Positions 44,233 through 55,000 are shown, numbered from the stretch's first letter. The stretch: 64,000 nt of DNA from Tous-C4FEB sp044356555 (GCA_044356555.1 JBIKWB010000004.1:1-64000); one strand, 5' to 3'. Notes: generated by a model not told the origin, from the letters alone. Program-made: numbers and translations.

Positions 44233-44510
44233 CTAGATGTCGCATGACTGCTGCAACAGCGCCAGCAACCGCAGCCGCGCGGGGGCGCGGAGCTTCCGGA
44301 GAATCGTGGACACTTGGTTCTTCACCGTCGCAGGCGATTCTCCGAGGGCCGCCGCGATTTCGCGGTTGTTTAGGCCTCGGCGAGGTGCGCGGCCACGCCT
44401 TGCTCCGCCGGCGAGAGCACTTGAGTCCACGGCGCCGGCAAGCCCGCGCGGGCGCTGTAGTCTGCCCAACTCGCGGTAGCCGAGGGTGCCTCTTCGAGGC
44501 GGAGCGTCAT
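44233..44510 (-). pseudogene. Small LuxR-type regulator with a single-base frameshift
   Basis: Translation from the ATG at 44510 gives MTLRLEEAPSATASWADY and on to LSPAEQGVAAHLAEA, then a stop. The rest of a LuxR helix-turn-helix (LNNREIAAALGESPATVKNQ, then VSTILRKLRAPARLRLL) continues in another frame to 44233. The break is at about 44370-44377, where GAGGCCTAAAC would read on as Glu-Gly-Leu-Asn if one more G were present, so a one-base deletion (or sequencing error) explains it. Intact it would be about 92 residues. Its ATG overlaps the stop of the TlpA gene at 44510 as TGATG, so it was translationally coupled to it. Confidence 0.75.
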
Positions 44511-45736
44511 CAAAGTTTCAGCAGGCGCTTCACCTCGGCCTCGAGCTTCTCGCCCCGGGCCGTCGTGGTCACGATTTTGCCGCTTTGATCGAGGAGGAAC
44601 ATCGCCGGGATTCCATTGATCGCATACTGTTTCGCGTAGGGATTTTTCCAATGGTTGCCGTCAAAGAACTGCGGCCACGGCATCTCTTCTTTCGCCGTAA
44701 AATCATTCAGAACCTTCTTCGCCGCCGCAAGTTTGGCGGCGCCTTGTTCCGGTGTGTCGCCCGGAGCGAGTTTGGCGTTTTCTAGAGAAATCCCGACGAT
44801 CTCGAAGCCTTTGGCGTGATAGTCGGCGTAAACTTTTTTGATATTCGGCAATTCCGCGATGCAGGGTCCGCACCAGGTCGCCCAAAAGTCGATCAGGACA
44901 ACTTTGCCGCGGTAGTCTTTCAGGTCGACCTTCCGGCCATCAACCGCGGTAAACGTCATTTCGAGCGGTTTGCGTTCGGCGTCGATCTTGGTGAGTTCCG
45001 CCCGCGCGCGGGCCGCAACCGCCAAATTCGGGTTCACCGAAAGCCGGCCCCAGAGTTCCTCGGCCGCGTCGCCGCCCGCCCGGACCTTGGTCGCGTAGAG
45101 CGAGGAGTAGAGGCGGAGCGCCACCGCGCCATCGGGAAAACGCGCCGCGATCTCATCGATCTTCTTTTCCATCGGGCCCAGCGCCGCCGGACCTTCTTTG
45201 GTCGCGACAGAAATCGGGCGAGCGAGGTCGAGGAAGAGGCGGTATTCCATCACTTCCCAAGGCACATCCTTCCCCGCGCGCAGCGCGGCGTCATAACCGG
45301 CGACAGTTTTCTCCCACGCCGCTTTGGCCGCCTCATCAACGATGTAATAAGCGTTCGGGTTGCCGTTTCTGGGCAGTTCATCGAAGCCCGGCTTGAACCC
45401 CGTGACAAATCCCGGCCGGAGCATGGTCATCTTCAGCACGCCCTCCCACCGCATCGGATCGGCCGGGTGACTGCGGTAAAAATTCTCCGCGATTCGGATG
45501 ACCGACTGCTCGGCGTCGTTGCGGATTTGCGCCAGTTGGGTTCGGGTCTTGCTCGCAAAATACTCGGGCGACTGGGGCCCCAGCAGCAGCCACGCGGTGT
45601 CCAGTTCGGCCAACATCGCGGCGGCGGCCGGCGAAATCGGCACCGACTTGACCCCGAGCAACGTGGACCGGCCTTGGGCCAACGCCGCGCCAGCAAGGGC
45701 CAAAACGACGAGGACCGAGAAAAGAGTTTTTTTCAT
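44510..45736 (-). CDS. TlpA-like thiol-disulfide oxidoreductase with helical N-domain
   Basis: 408 residues with a signal peptide (KKTLFSVLVVLALAGAALAQG). A roughly 230-residue helical region (LAQIRNDAEQSVIRIAENFY, AAKAAWEKTVAGYDAALRAG) precedes the thioredoxin domain, whose active site is DFWATWCGPC (C289, C292); PNIKKVYADYHAKGFEIVG and INGIPAMFLLDQSG with cis-Pro complete it. Periplasmic disulfide reduction is the family role. It lies 36 bp after the TBDR of module 2 and just before the frameshifted LuxR gene (TGATG). Confidence 0.88.
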   Translation of the reverse strand: MKKTLFSVLVVLALAGAALAQGRSTLLGVKSVPISPAAAAMLAELDTAWLLLGPQSPEYFASKTRTQLAQIRNDAEQSVIRIAENFYRSHPADPMRWEGVLKMTMLRPGFVTGFKPGFDELPRNGNPNAYYIVDEAAKAAWEKTVAGYDAALRAGKDVPWEVMEYRLFLDLARPISVATKEGPAALGPMEKKIDEIAARFPDGAVALRLYSSLYATKVRAGGDAAEELWGRLSVNPNLAVAARARAELTKIDAERKPLEMTFTAVDGRKVDLKDYRGKVVLIDFWATWCGPCIAELPNIKKVYADYHAKGFEIVGISLENAKLAPGDTPEQGAAKLAAAKKVLNDFTAKEEMPWPQFFDGNHWKNPYAKQYAINGIPAMFLLDQSGKIVTTTARGEKLEAEVKRLLKL

Positions 45737-45772
45737 GGAATTAAGAAGGCGGAGATTCAGGAGCCTCGGGCC

Positions 45773-48700
45773 TCAGCGCCGGCCGGGCAAACGGACCCCG
45801 GGTTTGGCGCCAAAACTCTTGCGGAGCGTGATCGAGTAACGACGGAGGCGCGGATCGATCACCGAGCTCGTCGCACCCGTCGCGGAGATCCACGGCTCGT
45901 TGTTGAAGATGTTAACGAAGCCGAGACTCACGCGGGTGCCTCCCAGATAACGGCCGGCAAAGGGCACCCGGCTCGCCAGCGAGCCGCGATCAAAGTCATA
46001 GCCGAGCTGGCCGTTCCACAGAATGGTCGAGGGCATGAGTGCCGAGGTCACGGTGCTCTGGGGGAATCCTTCCTGATAGATGGCCGAAACGCCGACGGAG
46101 AGGCCACGGTGGTTCCAATTGAGGTTGGCCGAGCCGCGGGCAGGCCGGAGCAGGGCCGTTTGCGTGGCGGACGGCGCCACGCCCGGGCGGGCCCGCACTT
46201 CAAGCTTCGTGGTCTCGGTCGCGTTGGCCAAGAGATCGAAGGATCCCCAGTTGGCCGTCACCCGGCTGTAGCGCACCTGATAGTCCCACGCCTCGTTTTT
46301 GAAACTCGCGATGTTCACCGAGCGGTTGTCGACCTCGATGATCTTGCCCGGCAGCCCGTCGCCGAGCGACGGCCCACGTACAAACATCTCGGGGAAGAAC
46401 GCCAAGCGCTCCTGATACGGAAGCCCGCCCACCCGGTCTTCGATCACGATGGTATTGCGGCTCACGGAGAACGAAAATCCCTTGAAGAGCGCGAACGGCG
46501 ATTCAAGGACGATGCCGACATTGTCGTTGGTGGATTGCTCGGGCCGGAGATTCGGACTGCCGCCGGTCTGGTTGATCACCGGACCCAGCACGGGTTCGTT
46601 GTTTCTGAATGTATCCGTGAGGCTGAACGTGCCCGTCGGCGTAAAGGTCTGCGACTGCCGTCCGATCGGTCGGGTGAGGTCGACCAACAACGGAACTTTG
46701 AAGGCTTCGCCGTGGGTCGCCCGGAGCATGAACCACTTGAGTGGGCGATAGACCGCTCCGAAACGCAGCCGGGTGGAACCGCCGAAATCGTTATAAGAAT
46801 CGCCGCGCACGGCCGCGTTGAGGGAAAACTGGTGGATCAACGGGACGGAGTTTTTCTGCGGCGTGAAGACCGGCACCTGCGTCTCCAGAAATCCGGCGGT
46901 GACCACCCGCTTCTCCTTCGGTTGGGCGGATTCGGTGCCCGCCGCGAAAAACTGGCGGTTAAACGCGATGTATTCCTCGCGCATCTCGGTGCCGGCTGCC
47001 GCGGTGATGTTGCCGCCGGGCAACGCGAACACCGGTCCGTCGGCCTTGAGGTCGTAGGTCCAAGTCTTCGGCAGCTCGCCGTTGGCCCCGGTGACAAAGA
47101 GATTTTCGATCGTGCCGGCGGGATTGCCCACCCGGCGAAGGCTGTCGTGCAACAGCACCGGCGGCGTCGCACTCCGGATCGCCGCACTCAGCTTGGTGGA
47201 GTCGAACTGGAACACCTGGTCTTCGGTGGTGGGGTTGCTCTGCGTGAAGTTCACGCCGGCCTCATAACGCCATTCCCGCGGCAAAGCGCCCGAGACCCCG
47301 CTGTAAACATTCCACGTCTCCATGCCGTAACGACGGTCGAGGACGCCCAGGTCCCAGAAGAATTTTTGGAGCGTGATCGGCACCCCGAAAGGATTGCCCG
47401 GATAACCGGCGGGAATGGTGGTGGAAACCGCCGGGTTCACCGTGTTCGTCGATGTGCTGATCGAAACCGGCCCGCTCTTGCCAAACGAATTGTTCTGCCG
47501 CCAACCGACGTTGAGATTGGCCTTCAGCCAAGGCCTCCAGGCGTAGTTGAGGTCGGTCGTGATCGCCGAGCGGCGGAACCGGTTGGTCGCGTTGGTGTAA
47601 GGCGCGCTGTCGTAGCGGTCGGCATCGGTCGGGGCACCGGCGCCGACATAATCGGCGACCGTCACGTTGCGACCGTCAGAATTTGCCGGGATGCGGAGAA
47701 CGAGGGCCCCGTTGGTGCCGGGCAACGGCACGGTGGGCGCGTTGGAGTTCGTATTGGCGGCATTCAGGATCCGGCCGCCCACCGGAATCACGGAGCGTCC
47801 GTCCGTCCCGCCGATGTAGCGCCGGTCGTCCGATCGCAGCCAATAGCGGTCAAGCCGCGCCAAGTCCTTCTGCTCCTCGTAGGAGCCGAAGACTCTCGCG
47901 GAGAACCGGCCTTTTTGGAATGACGCGGTGAGCGACCAACGGAGATTGGCCGCGTCTTTGTCGAAGGTGTTGTCGTAAACGGTCTCCAGTTCGACACCTG
48001 TGTAATTCTTCCGGGTGATGATGTTAACGACACCCGCCACCGCATCGGCCCCATAGACGGCGCTGCCGCCGTCGAGCAGCACCTCGACCCGCTCGATGGC
48101 CGACAACGGGATGCCCGTGGCCTCGTAGGCTTCGGTCACGCCCCGCTGTCCGGTCCGGGGCAGGCGCCGACCATCCACGAGGACCAAGGTGTTGTTGCCG
48201 GTGATCCCGCGGGCGTTGAAAAGCAGCCGCCCTTCAGGGCTGGACCCGCCGGAGTTCCCGTCACCCGCCGCCGAGCTGCCGATGGACAACTGCGGGATAT
48301 AGTTTCTCAAATCCGCCAGCGACGTGATGCCCGAACCCTCGATGAAGTCGCGGTCGAACGTGATCACCGGGTTGGCCCCCTGTTCGCCGAGGATCGAACG
48401 CAGGCGGGAGCCCGTGACCTCGACCTGGTCCATCGCGAGCGCCGCTTGATTCTCGGCGCGCGTCGTCGGCGAAGGCTCAGCGCGCGCCGTCTCTTTTGGG
48501 ATGGGCGGAGGTGTCGCGCGGCTGATCGCGATCGACCCGGTTTTGCCGTCCAGCGTGGCCACGAGCGGCGTGCCGGCCACGAGTTGGTTGATCGCCTCGG
48601 CCACCGCCAGTTCGCCGCGCACCCCGTTGGTCTGCACGTCCTTCACCGCCGTGGTGACAAAGATAACGCCGCGGCCGGACTGCTCGGAAAATTGCTTCAG

Positions 48701-48874
48701 CGTCTTTTCCGCCGGACCGGCGGCCACATCAAACGGCTTTTTGGCCCCCGCCGCGACCTCGGCGGCCTGGACGGCGGGCGCGATGAAGCCGGGTGACCCC
48801 AACGCAAAAACCAAGGCTGCGGCAACGCAGCGAATACGCCTTAGGTGAGCGACCGGAAGTGAACGGGAATGCAT
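45773..48874 (-). CDS. STN-type TonB-dependent receptor, module 2
   Basis: 1,033 residues with a signal peptide ending near AVQAAE. An STN domain (about 47-118: FDVAAGPAEKTLKQFSEQSG through TLDGKTGSIAI) is expected to contact FecR across the periplasm. A repeat-like linker (ETARAEPSPTTRAENQ) leads to a plug with VEVTGSRLRSI, SGITSLADLRNYIPQLS, TLVLVDGRRLPRT and IERVEVLLDGGSAVYGADAV. A barrel follows, but after the usual last strand (YSITLRKSF) the frame runs on for about 11 basic residues (GAKPGVRLPGRR), so the terminal aromatic is not the last residue. It lies 126 bp downstream of the fecR of the same module. Ligand unknown. Confidence 0.88.
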   Translation of the reverse strand: MHSRSLPVAHLRRIRCVAAALVFALGSPGFIAPAVQAAEVAAGAKKPFDVAAGPAEKTLKQFSEQSGRGVIFVTTAVKDVQTNGVRGELAVAEAINQLVAGTPLVATLDGKTGSIAISRATPPPIPKETARAEPSPTTRAENQAALAMDQVEVTGSRLRSILGEQGANPVITFDRDFIEGSGITSLADLRNYIPQLSIGSSAAGDGNSGGSSPEGRLLFNARGITGNNTLVLVDGRRLPRTGQRGVTEAYEATGIPLSAIERVEVLLDGGSAVYGADAVAGVVNIITRKNYTGVELETVYDNTFDKDAANLRWSLTASFQKGRFSARVFGSYEEQKDLARLDRYWLRSDDRRYIGGTDGRSVIPVGGRILNAANTNSNAPTVPLPGTNGALVLRIPANSDGRNVTVADYVGAGAPTDADRYDSAPYTNATNRFRRSAITTDLNYAWRPWLKANLNVGWRQNNSFGKSGPVSISTSTNTVNPAVSTTIPAGYPGNPFGVPITLQKFFWDLGVLDRRYGMETWNVYSGVSGALPREWRYEAGVNFTQSNPTTEDQVFQFDSTKLSAAIRSATPPVLLHDSLRRVGNPAGTIENLFVTGANGELPKTWTYDLKADGPVFALPGGNITAAAGTEMREEYIAFNRQFFAAGTESAQPKEKRVVTAGFLETQVPVFTPQKNSVPLIHQFSLNAAVRGDSYNDFGGSTRLRFGAVYRPLKWFMLRATHGEAFKVPLLVDLTRPIGRQSQTFTPTGTFSLTDTFRNNEPVLGPVINQTGGSPNLRPEQSTNDNVGIVLESPFALFKGFSFSVSRNTIVIEDRVGGLPYQERLAFFPEMFVRGPSLGDGLPGKIIEVDNRSVNIASFKNEAWDYQVRYSRVTANWGSFDLLANATETTKLEVRARPGVAPSATQTALLRPARGSANLNWNHRGLSVGVSAIYQEGFPQSTVTSALMPSTILWNGQLGYDFDRGSLASRVPFAGRYLGGTRVSLGFVNIFNNEPWISATGATSSVIDPRLRRYSITLRKSFGAKPGVRLPGRR

Positions 48875-49000
48875 AGGATTGGAATAATCGGGCTCTCCGC
48901 CACTGCGGCGGACCCCAACCCTAAACGCCCGACCCGCGTTTCTTGTTTACGGCATCGCTGAAAATTTTCCTAAAAATCACCGGCGGCGCGGATCAAGGCT

Positions 49001-50062
49001 TCATTCTTTATTCGCCCGGCGCAGCACGATGGCTCCGGCTCGGGCCGGACTCGCCCGCAAACCCGCACTCGTCTCGACGATGCGGGAGAATCCCTCGGGA
49101 TCGTCGGACCGGAAAATACCGCTGATGGGAATCTCGCCCAAGGCCGCGTCGGCGAGCGCGAGTTGCACCGCATTCTGGCGGTTGAACAGCGCAACGACTT
49201 CGGCGAGGCGCATCCCGGTAAATTCCACGCGGCGGGTCCGCCAATCGAGCGCCGCATCCATCTCGGCCGGCGATACGGCACTGGGCTCCAGCCGGGCCGT
49301 CGGCTCGGTTTCGGCCACGACCATAAGACGGCTGCCCGCGGCCAGATACGTCGGCTCCTCCGGCCGGTCGACGGCCAAAGCCGGGGCCGGCGACATGCGC
49401 TCAACCGCAACCTGACCCTCCGTCACGATCACGCCGACCGCTTCGGGTGCAACCCGCACAGAAAAGGCCGTGCCGACGGCGCGGATGGCCACGTTGCCTG
49501 CGGTGACCACGAAGGGGCGCGAAGGATCTTTGGTGACGGCGAAATGCGCTTCGCCGCGGATCAAACGGACGTCGCGCCGCGCGGACGAGTAATCGACCGC
49601 AATCTCGGCCCCGGCGTTGAACTCAACCACGGAGCCGTCGGCGAGCGTGCGACGGTCGGGCCGGATTTCCATCGCCGCCACCGGCGGAGTCGCGGGCGTG
49701 GGACCCATCTGCACGAACGCGAAAACCAGCGCCGCGGCCGCGGCCAACCCGGCGAAGGCAAGGGCGGCGAGCGCACGACGTCGGCGAGTGTGGGCGCGGA
49801 CCTGGGAGGCGACCGCCAGCTCCACGGCTTCAGCCTGCCCGGTCAGACGCGGTTGTTGCAGGCGACGCCAAGTATCCGCGAGGCGCGCCGCGGCTTCGGC
49901 GTGCCGCGGGTCGGCCAAGAGCCATTGGCTAAACTCGGCCTGCTCGTCCGCCGAAAGCCCGGCCTCGCGACGCGCCAGCCAGGCGGCGGCGAGGTCTTCC
50001 GGCGCGCCGGTCGCGACCGGCGCAGGGTCGGCTGGGCGGGGCGAATCAGCCGCGGCACTCAT
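49001..50062 (-). CDS. FecR-type anti-sigma regulator, module 2
   Basis: 353 residues. It has the complete order of FecR proteins: an N-terminal DUF4880 helix region (LAAAWLARREAGLSADEQAE, FSQWLLADPRHAEAAARLA), an arginine-rich stop (HTRRRRA), one transmembrane helix (about 98-117), a FecR domain (ADGSVVEFNAGAEIAVDYSS, RLIRGEAHFAVTKDPSRPFV, AVGTAFSVRV) and a C-terminal DUF4974 region (ALDWRTRRVEFTGMRLAEVV, FNRQNAVQLALADAALG). It should hold sigma factor in check until the receptor is engaged. Its start overlaps the sigma gene by 17 bp. Confidence 0.9.
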   Translation of the reverse strand: MSAAADSPRPADPAPVATGAPEDLAAAWLARREAGLSADEQAEFSQWLLADPRHAEAAARLADTWRRLQQPRLTGQAEAVELAVASQVRAHTRRRRALAALAFAGLAAAAALVFAFVQMGPTPATPPVAAMEIRPDRRTLADGSVVEFNAGAEIAVDYSSARRDVRLIRGEAHFAVTKDPSRPFVVTAGNVAIRAVGTAFSVRVAPEAVGVIVTEGQVAVERMSPAPALAVDRPEEPTYLAAGSRLMVVAETEPTARLEPSAVSPAEMDAALDWRTRRVEFTGMRLAEVVALFNRQNAVQLALADAALGEIPISGIFRSDDPEGFSRIVETSAGLRASPARAGAIVLRRANKE

Positions 50063-50708
50063 GGAAATTTCGCTCCGTGATACCCCGTTCGTGAAAGTAG
50101 CGGCTGCACTTTTTCATGGCGCGGGCCACTTGCACGCGGACGGTCTGCTCGGAGATGCCGAGTTCTTCCGCGATGGCCGCATCGTCGCAGCCGCGCAGCA
50201 ACCGGCGGACGGCGACCTCGCGGCAGCGCTCCGGCAGATCGGCCAGGGCGGCGGCGACCAGCGCGAGTTCGTCGCGCGTGCAGACGGTTTCGAGGACATT
50301 GGCATCTTCCTCCACAACGCACAGCTCGGGCAGTTCGCTTACAGGTATGCCGGAAATATATTTCCGCCGGCGGAAAAGACTCACCGTCACGTTCCCGGCC
50401 ACGGTAAACAAAAACCCGCGCGCAGAGGTAAGCCGGCCATTTTGCCAGGCAAGGAAGGTCTTGAGAAAGGTCTCCTGCACGACGTCGTCCACGTCGGCGA
50501 GCGTCGGGTATTTCCGCCGGAGGTGGGCGCGGAGGGCGTCTTCGTGCGGTCGCACCTCGGCGTCAAACCAGCGCGCTCCGGCATCGGCCAGACCGGCAGC
50601 AGATTCGGGAGCGGAGGTGATGGGGGGCAGGCTCAAGGTCGGCGGAAACGAAACAATCGACAGAGTAGCGTCTGCGCCAAATCCACCGTCCGGCGAGCCT
50701 GTTTTCAC
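50046..50708 (-). CDS. ECF-type sigma-70 factor, module 2
   Basis: 220 residues from a GTG at 50708; the first 40 or so residues look unlike sigma sequence, so the start may be lower. Region 2 is LRRKYPTLADVDDVVQETFL to FLFTVAGNVTVSLFRRRK, and region 4 is LADLPERCREVAVRRLLRGC with the helix-turn-helix AAIAEELGISEQTVRVQVAR. Both agree with FecI-like ECF factors. It overlaps fecR by 17 bp, and its expected targets include the receptor gene at 45773. Confidence 0.88.
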   Translation of the reverse strand: MKTGSPDGGFGADATLSIVSFPPTLSLPPITSAPESAAGLADAGARWFDAEVRPHEDALRAHLRRKYPTLADVDDVVQETFLKTFLAWQNGRLTSARGFLFTVAGNVTVSLFRRRKYISGIPVSELPELCVVEEDANVLETVCTRDELALVAAALADLPERCREVAVRRLLRGCDDAAIAEELGISEQTVRVQVARAMKKCSRYFHERGITERNFHECRG

Positions 50709-50788
50709 ACATCGCCGCCGCCGGCCGACCCATCGGGCGACGCAGAGTCTGCATTCTCAAAGGCGCCGGCGGGACGCCCGGAATCCGC

Positions 50789-52018
50789 TCAAGGCATATA
50801 CTTGGCCAAGAGCTGCTCCAACGTCTCGCCGCGGGCTTCGCGGGAGATCACTTTACCGTCCGGCCCGATCAAGATGCAGGTCGGATAGGCGTTCACGCTG
50901 ATCACGTCGATCGCCACGCGCTCGATACTCCGCTGGGTCGCCTGCAACCATTGGTGCCCGGCTTTTGCGAGGAAGGCGCGGACCTTGATTTCGTCGGCGG
51001 CGTAACCTTCGGGCGTCAGGCCGCCGGAGGTCTTTTCCATGTTCATCCCGATCACCTCGAAACCGCGCCCCCGATACTTCTCATAGAGCGGATCGAGGTG
51101 TTTCATCTCGACGATGCACGGCCCGCACCAGGTGCCCCAAAAATCGAGCAGCACATATTTGCCCCGAAAGTCGGCGAGCCGATGGTTGGCCCCGTCAAAC
51201 GTGGTGAAGGCAAAGTCCGGCATCAGTTGGCCGGGCAGGGCCGCAAACCGCGTGTAGTCCGAGGCCGGTCGTTCCTCGACCACCACCACGCCCGTCGCCA
51301 TGTCGACCGACTTGACGGCGAGGTAACGGGAGTCGGCGCGAAACACCGGGCTCTTCCCGGATGGATTCACGACCTCGCCGAGGTCGGGCTCCATCTTGCC
51401 GTTGAAATTCGTGTCCATCGAGATGCGGGCCGTTGCCAGGTTGATGGCGTTTTCGGCGGGTCGCGGAGCAAACGTGATGCGCAAGGGCCGGCCTTCGACA
51501 GCGACCTCGGCGCCGAAGACGACGTTGAAATTGTAAACGATCATCGGAGCGACCGGCCCGGCCTTGGCCTCCCCGGCGGCAGCGCGGCTTTGCGAAACCG
51601 AAACCTCAAACGGAAATTCGCGATAGATCCCGTTGTCCCAAGGCAACGTGAACCCGGCTTTGGCCGTGGCGGCGTCGAGCGCCCAAGACTCGTCCTTGTC
51701 GAAACGACCGTCGCGGTTGCGGTCGATCCAGACGGCGCGAGCCCCGACCGCTTCCACGATCAGCAGAGCGTAGACCGTGCCCTTGATTTCAAACGGCCGC
51801 CCGAGCGTCCACGCCTGAGCCCCCGCGGGCGGAGGCTCGGGCAGGCGAGCGAGAAGATCGGCGGGCGCTTCTACCAGGCGTGCCCCCGAACGTGTGCCGC
51901 CGGCGGGAATCGGATCGAGCCGGCCGCGAAACTCGGCCGCGACGGCGGCGCCGGCCACGAGGGCGCCGACGATCAAAGGGAGGCAGAGCCGGAGCCAGGC
52001 GCGAGGGGAAGGACGCAT
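50789..52018 (-). CDS. TlpA-like thioredoxin with EF-hand-like loops, module 2
   Basis: 409 residues with a signal peptide (LRLCLPLIVGALVAGAAVAA). A beta-rich N-domain of about 230 residues contains DRNRDGRFDKDE (99-110) and DTNFNGKMEPD (202-212), EF-hand/dockerin-like calcium loops. The C-terminal thioredoxin domain starts at LPGQLMPDFAFTTFDG and has DFWGTWCGPC (C298, C301) and a cis-Pro NAYPTCIL; an extra Cys follows that Pro. It lies between the receptor of module 1 (18 bp) and the sigma gene of module 2 (80 bp), on the same strand. Confidence 0.87.
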   Translation of the reverse strand: MRPSPRAWLRLCLPLIVGALVAGAAVAAEFRGRLDPIPAGGTRSGARLVEAPADLLARLPEPPPAGAQAWTLGRPFEIKGTVYALLIVEAVGARAVWIDRNRDGRFDKDESWALDAATAKAGFTLPWDNGIYREFPFEVSVSQSRAAAGEAKAGPVAPMIVYNFNVVFGAEVAVEGRPLRITFAPRPAENAINLATARISMDTNFNGKMEPDLGEVVNPSGKSPVFRADSRYLAVKSVDMATGVVVVEERPASDYTRFAALPGQLMPDFAFTTFDGANHRLADFRGKYVLLDFWGTWCGPCIVEMKHLDPLYEKYRGRGFEVIGMNMEKTSGGLTPEGYAADEIKVRAFLAKAGHQWLQATQRSIERVAIDVISVNAYPTCILIGPDGKVISREARGETLEQLLAKYMP

Positions 52019-52036
52019 CGGATTGTTTCTTCAGGA

Positions 52037-55000
52037 TCAGAAGGTTTTCTTGATCCGCAGGTAGACGTAGCGGCCGCGCGGATCATCGAAGGTGCTGTAA
52101 TAGCTGCGGAAGTTCTGGCCGCCGGGATTATAAACATAGGGCGGCTCACGGTCGAAGAGGTTGTTTACCCCGACGGTCCACTGCGTGTCTTCAAACAGCC
52201 GCCGCACGGAGCCGCCGTCGGGAGAGGACGGGAGATTATAGACCACCTGCAGGTTGGTCGTGAACGAACTGTCGATCGGGACGTTGAGCGAGTCGCGGTA
52301 AGATTCGATAAAGCTCCAGGAAGGCGTGACCGACCAGTCGCCCTTGCGCCAACCGATCGAACCCGAGCCCCGGAATTTCAGCGGAGCTTGAATCTGATCC
52401 AACGTATCGATGATCGGGGTGTTGAAACGCAGCCGGGACTTGAACTCGCGGGTGTTCGTCGCGCGCAAGATGAAGTTAAACGAGCCGGCGGTCCTTGTGG
52501 ACAAATTGTAGCGCACGCTGGTGTCCAAGTATTGGGTCCAGATCATGCCGGCGTTAAACCGGCGAACGTCGGCCGAGACGATCTGTCCCGCCCACCCGAG
52601 CGCGGTTTCAGCCGCCGTCGGCGCCGCGCGCCGGACCCGGCCGGGGAAAAACTGCTCGTTGGCCAAGAGGGTCGTCAGCGGCATGGTGGTGATGCCGTCC
52701 TCTTTCTCGATGAAGCCGTAGTCGAAGGTGGCGCTGAAGCCCTTCAAGAACCGCGGCTCGAGCACGAGGCCGAAATTCCAAGTGCGGGTTTGCTCCGGGA
52801 CGAGGTCGGGGTTGCCGCCGGCCACGCTCTGGTAACTGCCGATCGCCGTGTTGCCGCGCCGGGGATCGGGCGTGGTCACACCGACGATGTCGGTAAACGT
52901 GCTGTCGACCGTCATGAATTCCTGCGGCGGGTAAGTGCCCGAGCCGAAGGAAACCCGGAGCGACACATCGGGGATCGGCGCGAACCGCAGGCCGAGATTA
53001 TGGGCGCTGAACGGCAGACTGTCGGTAATCGCGGTGCGGCTCGTCGACGCCAGCAGATCGAACGCATGGATGCCCAGCAGCGTTTTGCCCCGGCCCAACA
53101 CGGGCACCACGAGTTCGGCCCCTCCGTTGACGGTCGCGCGGGTCGTTGCCGTATTGGAGAACGACGTGGCGAAGTTGACTCCGGGCGTCGTGCCGAAGGT
53201 GAGGTTGTATTCGTTCGCGACCGACGCTTCGATCCGGTTCTTGAAAACGTTTTCATAGGACTGGGAGTAATACTCCCCCAGCAACGAGACCTGAACCGGA
53301 CCGGCCGGCAGCTCCCAGATCGCGCCGTTGAGCCGCGCCACGCCGGAACCGAGCCACACGTAGTCATCGTTCTGGCGAAAACTCGTGTTGGTCAACTTAG
53401 CCGCCGCGTTCGCGTTGGGAAAGCGTTCGTGGTCGGCGAAGAACTGGTAGAAACCGAGCGCCCGCGGGTTGGTGACGCCGGCGTTCACGAAGGAATTGAG
53501 CAACTGGTCGGGCGTGTAACCGAACGCCTTCCGGGCGTTGTAGTCCGAGGAGCCGTCGAGCGCCCATCTCCAATCGTGGCCGAGCAGGGAGAACTTGCCG
53601 TTGAAGCCCACGACCGACCGCAGCGTGATGTTGCGCGTATGCTGAAACGTGCCGGGCAGATCCGTGGGATAATAGTAAAACTGGACGCGTTGCCCCGGAT
53701 AACCGGGAACGACCCCGGTGCGGAAGGGGTTGCGCGGATCGGTCGCCGTCAGGCTGAGGGAGCGTGGAGTCGGCGGCGTGTTGCTCTTCACGTCCGTATA
53801 GCCAAAGCCGAGTTCGGCATACCAACTGAGCCGGTTCTTGATCAGCTCCTGGTTTAAGGTGGCGTTGAAGTTGGTGCTCTTGGACGGGTTAAACATCACG
53901 AAATCGCCGTAAGGATCATACGGTTTGATTTGGTTGGCCCCGGCCAGGAAGGAGGCGGGCGTCAAATTGGTCCCGTCCTGATTCGAAGGGACGGTGGCGT
54001 AGTTCACGGTGCCCGTCGCGCCGGGAATATTGAGCGGTTCGATGGCAAACGTCGTGTTGTTCCGGGCGACGATCACGCCGGGCACGGACGAAAAATTGAA
54101 GAGGCCGCCGGAAAGATCCCAGCTCTGGATGGTGCCGCCGGCGTTGGGCGCCGGATTGCGTTCGAGAAAACTGCGGTAAAGCGGACGGTCCCGATAATAC
54201 ATCGGCTCGCGTTGGCGCAGATCCAGGGTCCACGTCAGGTTGGCTTTGCCGGAAAAGAGCGAACGGCCCTCGGTGTAGGTTATGCCGGTTTCATTGGACC
54301 CCCCCGCCGTGGCCTGACCATACGAAAGCGTCAGTTCCCGACCTTTGAAATCCTTGCGCAAGATGACATTGATCACCCCGCCCATGCTGTTGGTGCCAAA
54401 CATTCCGCCGGCCGAACTCGGCAGGACCTCGATCCGGTCGATGGCCGAGAGCGGAATGCGGCCCAAGTCGGGGCCGCCATTCTGGCCCTCGCGCACCAAC
54501 GGCAGACGCCGACCGTTGACCAAAATGGTCGTGCCGGCGCTCGTGAAACCGCGCAGATCGACTTTCGTGGCCGGAGTGACGCCGGCCCCGAACGTCGCAA
54601 AACCACGGAGCGCCAAAAGACTTTGGGATTCGCTCTCGAAAGCGGCGACCTGCGGCAAGGTGCGCAACACTTCGTTGATGTCGGTGGCGCCGGTGGCCTC
54701 GATCTCGGCGCGATCCAAAACGGTGAACGCCAGCGCCTGTTTCTCTTCCCGACGGATGACGCCCAGGTTCACCAGACCGGTGGTCCGCTGGTCGGTGATT
54801 TCAAATCTCTCCAACTGCACGGCGCCGTCGCGGATCACCACCGGTGCCGTCGCCGCGTCAGCGGGACGGCCCGAAGCGTTTTTTGCTTCTGCGGCGGTCT
54901 CTTTCCGCACGGCAAACGCGCCGGACTTCGCGTCGGGCGTCGCCACGAGGCCCGTGCCGCCGAGAAGTGCGGCCAACGCCTGCGGCGACGTAAAATCCCC

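Noticed and set aside
44816..47923. Plus-strand open frame of about 1,035 codons antisense to a TlpA gene and a receptor
   Set aside because: Low-complexity composition, no recognisable motif, and it covers a complete receptor and an intact WCGPC domain on the other strand.
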